Shown one piece after another: positions 15,211 through 24,584 of a stretch of 36,750 bases of DNA. The DNA is from Olleya aquimaris (GTDB lineage: Bacteria > Bacteroidota > Bacteroidia > Flavobacteriales > Flavobacteriaceae), in assembly GCF_003259525.1 (NCBI RefSeq), contig NZ_QLLO01000013.1, forward strand, positions 1-36,750. Reading direction: 5' to 3'. Position numbers and translations under genes: made by a program. Each line of letters starts with the position of its first letter. Within the stretch, counting starts at the first letter, position 1. Below the pieces are notes generated by a model, which was not told where the DNA came from, ran no database searches, and saw only the letters and a list, made by a program, of their open reading frames with translations.

Positions 15211-16875
15211 ATGTGTGGAATTGTATGTGCTTTCGACCTTAAACAAAAAAGCGAAGATTTAAGACCTCAGGTTTTAGAAATGTCAAAAACTATTCGTCAT
15301 CGTGGACCAGACTGGTCAGGAATATATAGTGATGATAAAGCTATCCTAGCACACGAGCGTTTAGCAATTGTAGATCCAGCTTCTGGAAAACAGCCTTTAT
15401 ACAGTCCAGATAAAAAATTAGTTTTAGCAGCAAACGGAGAAATTTATAACCACAGAGAGTTACGTAAACAGTTTGATGGTAAATACGATTTTCAAACCCA
15501 AAGTGATTGCGAAGTTATTTTAGCATTATACCAAGAAAAAGGTGTGGATTTTGTAGATGAAATGAATGGTATTTTTGGATTTGCTATCTATGATGTTGAA
15601 AAAGACGAATATTTTATAGCTCGTGACCACATGGGTATTATCCCATTATATATTGGTTGGGATCAAAACGGTACGTTTTATGTCGCTTCAGAATTAAAAG
15701 CATTAGAAGGTGTTTGTACTAAAATAGAATTATTCCCTCCTGGACATTACATGTCAAGTAAGGACGGAAAGTTTGTTAAGTGGTGGAATAGAGAATGGAG
15801 AGACTATGATGCAGTAAAAGATAACGAAACAAGTATTGCAAAAATAAAAGAAGCTTTAGAAGCTGCTGTACACAGACAGTTAATGAGTGATGTGCCTTAT
15901 GGTGTATTGTTGTCGGGTGGTTTAGACAGTTCTGTGACTTCTGCAATTGCAAAAAAGTATGCCGATAAACGTATCGAGTCTGATGATACACAAGCTGCAT
16001 GGTATCCGCAATTACATAGTTTTTCTGTAGGTTTAGAAGGGTCGCCAGATTTAGCTGCAGCCCAAAAAGTTGCCGATTACATTGGAACAGTACACCACGA
16101 AATAAAGTTTACTATTCAAGAAGGATTAGATGCTATTAAAGATGTGATTTACAACATCGAAACCTACGATATAACAACCATTCGCTCAAGTACACCAATG
16201 TACTTAATGGCTAGAGTTATTAAATCTATGGGAATAAAAATGGTATTATCTGGTGAAGGTGCAGACGAGATTTTTGGAGGTTATTTATATTTTCATAAAG
16301 CACCAAATGCTAAAGAGTTTCATGATGAAACTGTCCGTAAATTAGATAAGCTACATATGTACGATTGTTTACGCGCTAACAAAAGTTTAGCAGCTTGGGG
16401 AATTGAAGGTCGTGTACCATTTTTAGATAAAGAATTTATGGATGTAGCGATGAGCATTAATCCACAAGATAAGATGATTAATGGAGAACGCATGGAAAAA
16501 TGGGTAATCCGTAAAGCATTTGAAGATATGTTACCAGAAAGTGTTGCTTGGAGACAAAAAGAGCAATTTAGTGATGGCGTAGGTTACAGTTGGATTGATA
16601 CTTTAAAAGAAGTAGTAAATGAAGCTGTGTCTGATGAGCAGATGGAGAATGCTAAATACAGATTCCCAATTCAGACGCCTCAAAACAAAGAAGAATTTTA
16701 TTATCGTTCAATTTTTGAAGAGCATTTCCCAAGCGATGCAGCAGCACATAGCGTGCCTCAAGAAGCAAGTGTAGCTTGTAGTACTGCAATTGCTTTAGAA
16801 TGGGATGAAGCCTTTAAAAACATGAATGAACCGTCTGGTCGTGCCATAGCCAATGTGCATGATAAGGCCTATTAA
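15211..16875 (+). CDS. asnB: Asparagine synthase B (glutamine-hydrolysing)
   Basis: AsnB makes asparagine from aspartate, ATP and glutamine in the cytoplasm. The 554-aa protein begins MCGIVCAF, so Cys2 becomes the N-terminal nucleophile of the glutaminase domain (about 1-185, with RHRGPD, NGEIYNH and the ARDHMGIIPLY segment). The synthetase domain follows, with the PP-loop LLSGGLDSS (about 233-241) and SGEGADEIFGGY. Length and motifs match the E. coli AsnB type. It stands alone between two terminators. The 190-nt leader contains no clear TAnnTTTG element, only near matches. Confidence 0.96.
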   Translation: MCGIVCAFDLKQKSEDLRPQVLEMSKTIRHRGPDWSGIYSDDKAILAHERLAIVDPASGKQPLYSPDKKLVLAANGEIYNHRELRKQFDGKYDFQTQSDCEVILALYQEKGVDFVDEMNGIFGFAIYDVEKDEYFIARDHMGIIPLYIGWDQNGTFYVASELKALEGVCTKIELFPPGHYMSSKDGKFVKWWNREWRDYDAVKDNETSIAKIKEALEAAVHRQLMSDVPYGVLLSGGLDSSVTSAIAKKYADKRIESDDTQAAWYPQLHSFSVGLEGSPDLAAAQKVADYIGTVHHEIKFTIQEGLDAIKDVIYNIETYDITTIRSSTPMYLMARVIKSMGIKMVLSGEGADEIFGGYLYFHKAPNAKEFHDETVRKLDKLHMYDCLRANKSLAAWGIEGRVPFLDKEFMDVAMSINPQDKMINGERMEKWVIRKAFEDMLPESVAWRQKEQFSDGVGYSWIDTLKEVVNEAVSDEQMENAKYRFPIQTPQNKEEFYYRSIFEEHFPSDAAAHSVPQEASVACSTAIALEWDEAFKNMNEPSGRAIANVHDKAY

Positions 16876-16902
16876 ATAAAGAATATTGAAAAATAGCTAA
16901 CA

Positions 16903-16931
16903 AAAAAGCCCAATTTTAAATTGGGCTTTTT
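16903..16931. terminator. Bidirectional terminator between asnB and the histidine kinase
   Basis: AAAAAGCCCAAT pairs with ATTGGGCTTTTT around a short TTTAA loop. It has an A-run on the left and a T-run on the right, so it can serve both convergent genes. Confidence 0.85.
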
Positions 16932-16936
16932 GTTGT

Positions 16937-18451
16937 TTAGTTATATACTAATTTACTCATAATAGGATCTGGTGTTAAATGCTCAATCCTATCTATCACT
17001 CTAAATAGTTTTGTTTTATCTAATGGTTTAGAAATACAATCTATAAACCCAGCGTCATACACTTCGCTATTAATCTCTGCAGAAGAATAGGCGGTATGTG
17101 CTATAATTGGTAAATAAGGTCTAAAACTTTTAATTATTTTTTTAGCTTCAAATCCACCCATTAAAGGCATTTTTAAATCCATAATAACTAACTGTATAGA
17201 ATCGTTTTCTCTACAAATTTTAACTGCTTCAATACCATTAGTCGCTCTTAATACGTTGTATTTTCTTATGTCCATAACACGCTTAATAAGCATAAAATTT
17301 ATGTTATTGTCTTCAGCAATAAGTATGGTTAAAGGCTTAACCTTTTCTATAGGGTTTAATTCAACCTCTTTTTTTGGTGAAATTGGTAATCCGTTTAATT
17401 TTAAAGGGATGGTAAACGTGAATGTGGTGCCTACATTTTCCTCAGATTCTAACCAGATTTTTCCACCTAACATTTCTACATAAGCTTTAGAGATAGCTAA
17501 CCCTAAACCTAATCCGCTTAAGTTTATAGTGTGATCGTTCTGTATTCTATTAAATCTATTAAAAATATTTTTAGAATCCTCTTTAGACATACCAATGCCA
17601 GTGTCTTTAATATAAAACTCCAAAGCATTATCGTCTGGATTAATTTTATATCCAAAATTTACTATTCCTTTTTCAGAATACTTAACTGCATTATTAACTA
17701 AATTGACAATAATCTGTCTAAATTTAGTTTCGTCTGTAATAAATTGATAGACTACAGGGTGATTTGGTTGGTCTAAATATATTTGTAACGGTTTATCTTT
17801 AGGTATAGTAATTTCAACTGTTTTTTGGATGTCATTTAGTACTTCATCTAAATTAAAAGCGCTAAAATTTGGTTTGACTTGATTGGTATCAATTTTTGAC
17901 ATCTCTATTAAGTCATCAATTATAGATACTAAGTTTTTACCACTTCGTGTAATAACTTCTATGTATTCGTTTTTTTCTTTATCTGTTAAATTTTGAGTAC
18001 TTAATATATCAGAAAACCCTAGAATAGCATTCATTGGTGTTCTAATCTCATGCGAAAGGTTAGTTAAAAAAGACGATTTTAGTAATTCGCTTTCTTCCGC
18101 TTTTTCTTTAGCTTTTTTAAGTTCTTCTTTTTGCTTGTTGTTACTTATAAATAAGTCGCCAATATGTGAAAACTCGGTTGAAAATTTTTGAAGCTCTGTT
18201 ATGGCAGCTTCATCATTATTTTCTAAAATTTTAGTCATTAAGCTTAGTGGCTTGTTGATTAAGGTTTTATAGGTAATGGCATAGCTAACAATTATAACTG
18301 CAAAGCTTACCATTAGCAAACCAATACCAGTTTTAAACTGATCACCGTCCAAGAAAAAAATTGAAAACAAACAAAGCGATAGGAATAGAATACCAGTTAC
18401 AACAAGTAAAGCCAGCATCCTACTAAACGTAGTAGAAAAATGTTCTTTCAT
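16937..18451 (-). CDS. Membrane hybrid histidine kinase with C-terminal receiver
   Basis: The 504-aa protein has two membrane helices (about 12-33 and 42-61) separated by a very short periplasmic loop, a coiled coil (about 100-122), a HisKA domain with phospho-accepting His134 (LSHEIRTPMNAILGFSD), an HATPase domain (N box around 250-254, DTGIGM at 283-288, GLGLGLAI at 313-320) and a receiver domain (about 374-490) with acidic pair Glu380/Asp381, phosphorylated Asp425 (VIMDLKMP) and Thr453. The near-absence of a periplasmic domain suggests it senses membrane or cytoplasmic cues. No response regulator with a DNA-binding domain is adjacent, so the output partner is unknown. Confidence 0.93.
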   Translation of the reverse strand: MKEHFSTTFSRMLALLVVTGILFLSLCLFSIFFLDGDQFKTGIGLLMVSFAVIIVSYAITYKTLINKPLSLMTKILENNDEAAITELQKFSTEFSHIGDLFISNNKQKEELKKAKEKAEESELLKSSFLTNLSHEIRTPMNAILGFSDILSTQNLTDKEKNEYIEVITRSGKNLVSIIDDLIEMSKIDTNQVKPNFSAFNLDEVLNDIQKTVEITIPKDKPLQIYLDQPNHPVVYQFITDETKFRQIIVNLVNNAVKYSEKGIVNFGYKINPDDNALEFYIKDTGIGMSKEDSKNIFNRFNRIQNDHTINLSGLGLGLAISKAYVEMLGGKIWLESEENVGTTFTFTIPLKLNGLPISPKKEVELNPIEKVKPLTILIAEDNNINFMLIKRVMDIRKYNVLRATNGIEAVKICRENDSIQLVIMDLKMPLMGGFEAKKIIKSFRPYLPIIAHTAYSSAEINSEVYDAGFIDCISKPLDKTKLFRVIDRIEHLTPDPIMSKLVYN

Positions 18452-18790
18452 AATGTAGGTTAATATAATTAGGGATGGCTAATTTAACGTTTTTATTCAT
18501 TTTCTTACAAAAAATTATAAATTAATTTCCTAAAAATCAAATAATTGGCTGTTTTAAGTGATGAAATTATCCAAAAATTGACTGTAAAAAACCTGTTTTT
18601 AATCTTGTTAATTAATATTGGTATTAAAAAACCAACTCATTAAATAGTTTCTGCTGCATTTTGTGTTTTTGCAAATTTTCTGGAGCTAAAAAAATTTAAA
18701 AATCGATTTTAAGATGCTTTTTAGGCGATTTAAGAGCGTTTTAGGTTTTTAACAAATGTTAATAATTTTTTACTTGAAGGATTATTTTAG
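18452..18790. other. Divergent intergenic region between histidine kinase and gyrB
   Basis: This AT-rich stretch of about 340 nt has no convincing open frame, RNA gene or repeat. It must hold the kinase promoter, but I see no good TAnnTTTG element on the minus strand. Nothing else is evident until the gyrB promoter. Confidence 0.5.
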
Positions 18791-18791
18791 C

Positions 18792-18821
18792 TTGAATAAC
18801 CCTTAATATTTCGTATATTTG
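18792..18821 (+). promoter_or_regulatory. Vegetative promoter of gyrB
   Basis: TTG (18792-18794), 19 nt, then TATATTTG (18814-18821) is a full match to the Bacteroidota consensus. It predicts transcription starting near 18827. Confidence 0.75.
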
Positions 18822-18835
18822 TTTGTATTCAAAAG

Positions 18836-18858
18836 GATGCTTTCAGGCATCTTTTTTT
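18836..18858 (+). terminator. Terminator-like hairpin in the gyrB leader
   Basis: GATGC (18836-18840) pairs with GCATC (18847-18851) across a 6-nt loop, followed by seven T. It lies within the first 35 nt of the predicted gyrB transcript and about 45 nt before the start codon, so it may act as an attenuator or end a short leader RNA. The stem is only 5 bp. Confidence 0.5.
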
Positions 18859-18883
18859 ATGACATGAAGAATTAAAAAATTAG

Positions 18884-20851
<1,968 letters not shown>

Positions 20852-20877
20852 ACAATTTTAGGAAAAAATTAAAAAAA

Positions 20878-20910
20878 ACACTCTTAAATAAAACTTTTAA
20901 GAGTGTTTTT
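20878..20910 (+). terminator. Intrinsic terminator after gyrB
   Basis: ACACTCTTAA (20878-20887) pairs perfectly with TTAAGAGTGT (20897-20906), and four more T follow. Confidence 0.85.
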
Positions 20911-20941
20911 CGTTAGTATAAAAAAATAAAACCCAAATAGA

Positions 20942-21955
20942 ATGAAAAAATGTATTTTAATAAGTTTAGGACTTATTTTTAACCTTACTTTAATCGCACA
21001 AGAAAACTTAAACGAATTACTTGCAGCAGGTATAAATGATGCTAAAAGATTTTCTACTGATTATTTACTACCAGCAACAGATGGACTAGCTTACGGTGTA
21101 AGTACTGGATGGTTTAATAATGCAAAAGCACCAAAAAAGCATGGTGTAGAATTATCAATAATTGGTAATGCAACGTTTATTAAAGACGAAAGCAAATCGT
21201 TTGTATTAAACGTTTCAGATTATGAAAATATTAGATTCCCTGATAATTCACCTTCAAAAACAGTTGCAACTGCTTTAGGACACAACGATCCAGATATTAC
21301 TGTAATTGTAACCTATGAAGATCCTATTTTTGGAAACCAGGAAGTCGAATTAACTCTACCAACCGGAATTGGAGCAGCAAATGTTAATTTAATTCCTACT
21401 GCTTTTTTACAAGGAAGTTTTTCGATATTAGAAGGGACTCAATTAAAAGCTAGATTTTTCCCAAAAGTAGATACCAATGATGCTAAAATTGGATTATACG
21501 GTGTTGGATTACAACAAGAATTTACAGCTTGGTTGCCAGAGGATAGTAAGTTTCCGTTATCCATTTCTGGATTAGTGGCTTACACGCATTTAGATGCAAA
21601 TTATGATTTTACAGATACTCAAGTTGTAGATGGCGAAAATCAACAAGTTCAAACTAAACTAAATAGCTTATTATTTCAGGTTATAGCTGGAACTAATTTT
21701 AAAAACTTCAATTTGTATGGCTCTTTAGGCTATTTAAGTGCTAATACAACTACAGATTTATTAGGAACTTACAGAGTGTCTAATGGTGTGTTGTTTTCAG
21801 AAGAAATAGTAGATCCTTTCTCAATAGAATCAGAAACTAAAGGGGTTACAGCTACATTTGGAGGTAATTTAAAATTAGGATTTTTCGGAATAAACGCGTC
21901 TTATACTTTTGCAGAATTTGATGCTGCATCTATAGGAATAAATTTCATGTTCTAG
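20942..21955 (+). CDS. Outer-membrane beta-barrel protein (DUF6588-like)
   Basis: The 337-aa product has a cleavable signal peptide (cleavage after LIAQ, about residue 20), a conserved-looking N-terminal segment (YLLPATDGLAYGVSTGWFNNAK), alternating beta-strands in the second half (LYGVGLQQEFTAWLP, LNSLLFQVIAGTNF, LKLGFFGINASYTF) and a C-terminal phenylalanine typical of outer-membrane barrels. From memory this resembles the Flavobacteriia family DUF6588; its function is unknown. It lies between gyrB and mdh, with a terminator before it, so it is probably a separate unit. Confidence 0.75.
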   Translation: MKKCILISLGLIFNLTLIAQENLNELLAAGINDAKRFSTDYLLPATDGLAYGVSTGWFNNAKAPKKHGVELSIIGNATFIKDESKSFVLNVSDYENIRFPDNSPSKTVATALGHNDPDITVIVTYEDPIFGNQEVELTLPTGIGAANVNLIPTAFLQGSFSILEGTQLKARFFPKVDTNDAKIGLYGVGLQQEFTAWLPEDSKFPLSISGLVAYTHLDANYDFTDTQVVDGENQQVQTKLNSLLFQVIAGTNFKNFNLYGSLGYLSANTTTDLLGTYRVSNGVLFSEEIVDPFSIESETKGVTATFGGNLKLGFFGINASYTFAEFDAASIGINFMF

Positions 21956-21992
21956 ATTTATAGTTTTCTTAATAAAAAGTAATTTTAAAATG

Positions 21993-22010
21993 TTAATTTT
22001 GTAAAATTAA
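21993..22010 (+). promoter_or_regulatory. mdh -7 element within an AT-rich palindrome
   Basis: TAATTTTG (21994-22001) matches TAnnTTTG and lies inside the perfect palindrome TTAATTTT-GT-AAAATTAA (21993-22010). No TTG is found at the -33 position. The palindrome could be an operator, but AT-rich palindromes of this size can arise by chance. Confidence 0.4.
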
Positions 22011-22051
22011 TCACACACAAATCATTAACATTTAAAATATTACATAAAATT

Positions 22052-22978
22052 ATGAAAGTAACAGTAGTTGGAGCAGGAGCAGTAGGAGCAAGTTGTGCAG
22101 AGTATATTGCAATAAAAGACTTTGCATCAGAAGTCGTTTTATTAGACATTAAAGAAGGTTTTGCAGAAGGTAAAGCAATGGATTTAATGCAAACCGCTTC
22201 TTTAAACGGTTTTGATACCAAAATAACTGGTGTAACTAACGATTATTCAAAAACAGCAAATAGTGACATATGTGTTATTACCTCTGGTATTCCGCGTAAG
22301 CCAGGAATGACTCGTGAAGAGTTAATTGGTATTAATGCAGGAATTGTAAAGTCAGTATCTTCTAGTTTAATCCAACACTCTCCAAATACTATTATTATTG
22401 TAGTAAGTAACCCTATGGATACCATGACGTATTTAGTGCATAAAACTACTAGTTTGCCTAAAAACAGAATTATCGGAATGGGTGGTGCTTTAGACTCTGC
22501 ACGTTTTAAATACAGATTAGCAGAAGCTTTAGGTGCACCAATTAGTGATGTAGACGGAATGGTTATCGGAGGACACTCAGACAAAGGGATGGTGCCATTA
22601 ACTGCGCACGCTACTAGAAACAGTGTAAAAGTATCAGAATTTTTATCTGAAGACCGTTTAAATCAAGTTAAAGAAGATACTAAAGTTGGAGGTGCAACAT
22701 TAACTAAATTATTAGGGACATCTGCTTGGTATGCACCAGGAGCTGCAGTAAGCGGATTAGTACAAGCAATTGCTTGTGACCAGAAAAAAATGTTTCCTTG
22801 CTCTGTGTTATTAGAAGGAGAATACGGTTTAAACGATTTATGTATTGGTGTACCAGTAATATTAGGTCGTAACGGTATTGAGAAAATAGTTGAAATAGAT
22901 TTAAGTGAAGCGGAAAAAGCACATATGAAAGAAAGTGCAGAAGGTGTTTCTAAAACTAATGGATTATTAGAATTATAA
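22052..22978 (+). CDS. mdh: Malate dehydrogenase (LDH-like type)
   Basis: This enzyme oxidises malate to oxaloacetate with NAD+ in the TCA cycle. The 308-aa protein begins directly with the Rossmann motif VVGAGAVGAS (residues 4-13) and an acidic residue in VVLLDIKEG that favours NAD+. It then has GIPRKPGMTREELIGINAGIV with the substrate-loop arginines, VVSNPMDTMTYL, and GGHSDKGMVPL with the catalytic His. The Arg-rich loop RKPGMTR identifies malate rather than lactate as substrate. It is the tetrameric LDH-like MDH found widely in Bacteroidota. Confidence 0.95.
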   Translation: MKVTVVGAGAVGASCAEYIAIKDFASEVVLLDIKEGFAEGKAMDLMQTASLNGFDTKITGVTNDYSKTANSDICVITSGIPRKPGMTREELIGINAGIVKSVSSSLIQHSPNTIIIVVSNPMDTMTYLVHKTTSLPKNRIIGMGGALDSARFKYRLAEALGAPISDVDGMVIGGHSDKGMVPLTAHATRNSVKVSEFLSEDRLNQVKEDTKVGGATLTKLLGTSAWYAPGAAVSGLVQAIACDQKKMFPCSVLLEGEYGLNDLCIGVPVILGRNGIEKIVEIDLSEAEKAHMKESAEGVSKTNGLLEL

Positions 22979-22989
22979 TCTGATAATGA

Positions 22990-23071
22990 GTTGTAAAATT
23001 TGTTATGGCAAGGTATTTGTCTTTAATAAATCAACACAACAACAAGTAATTAACGTAACAAATTTTACAAC
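22990..23071 (+). promoter_or_regulatory. 16-bp perfect inverted repeat ending at the next start codon
   Basis: GTTGTAAAATTTGTTA (22990-23005) is the exact reverse complement of TAACAAATTTTACAAC (23056-23071). The second arm ends at the base before the ATG at 23072. In RNA it would form a long stem with a 50-nt loop and block the region just upstream of the start. As DNA, the arms could be paired operator sites. Confidence 0.55.
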
Positions 23072-23722
23072 ATGAAAAAATTAGTATTTTTATTATTAGC
23101 AACTTTTAGTTTGTCTGTAGTTGCTCAAGACCAATTAACAGAAGGTGTTATCACTTCAAAAATGACTATGTCAAGTAGTGATGAGCAAGCTAAAGCACAA
23201 TTTGAAATGATTGGTGATATTCCAATTACCACTTATTTTAAAGATGATAAAACTAGATCTGAAACTAATAATCCTATGTCTGGAGAGTCTGTTTCTATTA
23301 TAGATACTGAAGCAAAAAAAATGCTAACATTAATGAACAATCCAATGTTAGGCAAAAAATACTTAATCACAGATATTGAGGACTCACCAGATAATTCAGA
23401 GGTTACTATAACTAAAGGTGATGAGACTAAAACCATTTTAGGCTATGAGTGTCAAGAGTATAACGTAGAAATGACTCAAGAAGGCGTAACTATGACCATG
23501 GATTTTTATACAACAGAAGATATTGTTGCAGCTAACCAACAAACGGTAGAGTTTGGTGAAGAGTTTAAGGGATTTCCTTTATTAATGACCATGAATGTTA
23601 GTCAAGGTGGTATGGACATGACCATAACTTACGAAGTAACAGAAGTAAAAAAAGAAGCTGTTGCAGACGAAAAATTTAGCATGACACCTCCAGAAGGATA
23701 TGAGAAATTAGAGGGTATGTAA
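23072..23722 (+). CDS. Exported DUF4412-like protein
   Basis: The 216-aa product has a signal peptide (cleavage after VVAQ, about 19). Its mature part resembles the DUF4412 group: an early KMTMSSSDEQ strand, SVSIIDTEAKKMLTLMNNPM, KTILGYECQEYNVEMTQEGVTMTMDFYTTEDI, and a conserved ending KFSMTPPEGYEKLE. Methionine is unusually frequent (for example TMTMDF, LLMTMNVS, GMDMT). The family is a periplasmic or outer-envelope beta protein of unknown function. The start is fixed by the signal peptide and by the inverted repeat that ends right before it. A terminator follows. Confidence 0.8.
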   Translation: MKKLVFLLLATFSLSVVAQDQLTEGVITSKMTMSSSDEQAKAQFEMIGDIPITTYFKDDKTRSETNNPMSGESVSIIDTEAKKMLTLMNNPMLGKKYLITDIEDSPDNSEVTITKGDETKTILGYECQEYNVEMTQEGVTMTMDFYTTEDIVAANQQTVEFGEEFKGFPLLMTMNVSQGGMDMTITYEVTEVKKEAVADEKFSMTPPEGYEKLEGM

Positions 23723-23745
23723 TAAGTAACTACCTTAAAATTATA

Positions 23746-23776
23746 AAAAAGAGCAACTATTTTAGTTGCTCTTTTT
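23746..23776 (+). terminator. Intrinsic terminator after the DUF4412-like gene
   Basis: AAAAAGAGCAACTA (23746-23759) pairs with TAGTTGCTCTTTTT (23763-23776) around a 3-nt loop. Confidence 0.85.
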
Positions 23777-23830
23777 AGTTTAATCCAATTTTGCTAGCTA
23801 CAAGTGTTAGTAATAAACACTATATTTTTC

Positions 23831-23838
23831 TATATTTG
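23831..23838 (+). promoter_or_regulatory. -7 element for the exported protein before secDF
   Basis: TATATTTG is a perfect TAnnTTTG match ending 4 nt before the ATG at 23843, which implies a leaderless or nearly leaderless mRNA. The -33 position is weak. Confidence 0.5.
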
Positions 23839-23842
23839 AAGC

Positions 23843-24427
23843 ATGAAGTTAAAATGGTACTTTGGTGCATTACTTACTGCACTTGCATTTTTTGTTGTTA
23901 GCCAACAACAAATCACTGTACCTAATCAAGAAATTGTATTACTTAGTTCTGGTAGTCAAGTCACTACTTCTCAAACAGAGCAAGCTATTACAGCTATTAA
24001 AACTCAGCTTAAAAGATTAGGTATTGAAAATACCCAAGTCCTTGAGGATAACGGAGTTTTAAAAATCACTTATTACAGTGATATTGATGTCGAAAGCGTA
24101 AAACGCATAGTTTTAGAAGGAGAGTTAAGTTATGTAACAGATAAATCTTCTGATGTTCCTCAAAAAGACAATTATAAATTTGAGGTGTTTGAAATTAATA
24201 CACCTACAGAATCTGGTATTGGATTTGATGGTAAGTATAGTGTTGAGGTTAAACAAGAATATACTAGAAGTTCTCAAATTACAGTTAGTTATTCAGCTAT
24301 AGCTGAAAACATACATCAATTACATCAACTTATACAAGTTGCCCAAAAAGCAAATACTTCAATCTCAATTAGTATTGATAAAGGCACTTTTAATATTCCA
24401 GAAGTTAGAGCAGGACCTACTGCTTAA
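23843..24427 (+). CDS. Exported protein of unknown function upstream of secDF
   Basis: The 194-aa product has an N-terminal signal or anchor helix (about 5-20) followed by a soluble region of alternating helices and strands: EQAITAIKTQLKRLGIENTQVLEDNGVLKITYYSDIDVESVKRIVLEG looks like a small alpha/beta domain. I do not recognise the family. The pattern loosely recalls the periplasmic P1-type domains of SecD, and the gene lies 157 nt before secDF, so a role near the translocon can be imagined but is not shown. It has its own -7 element. Confidence 0.7.
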   Translation: MKLKWYFGALLTALAFFVVSQQQITVPNQEIVLLSSGSQVTTSQTEQAITAIKTQLKRLGIENTQVLEDNGVLKITYYSDIDVESVKRIVLEGELSYVTDKSSDVPQKDNYKFEVFEINTPTESGIGFDGKYSVEVKQEYTRSSQITVSYSAIAENIHQLHQLIQVAQKANTSISISIDKGTFNIPEVRAGPTA

Positions 24428-24519
24428 CAGATTTTATTTTAAAATCACACCTACGTAAAAACCTTCAATACAATTAATAATTGAAGCACAAAATCATTCA
24501 TTTTATAATTTAAAAATAA

Positions 24520-24550
24520 TTGTCAAATACTCGTGTAAACTATATATTAG
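24520..24550 (+). promoter_or_regulatory. Candidate promoter of secDF
   Basis: TTG (24520-24522), 20 nt, then TATATTAG (24543-24550) matches the vegetative consensus except for one base of the -7 element. Confidence 0.5.
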
Positions 24551-24584
24551 TGCGATAAAAAATTGACATTAAATAATCAAAACC

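Noticed and set aside
15776-16000. Minus-strand open frame inside asnB
   Set aside because: It is a shadow of the asnB PP-loop region with improbable composition (many His, Leu, Gln) and no promoter.
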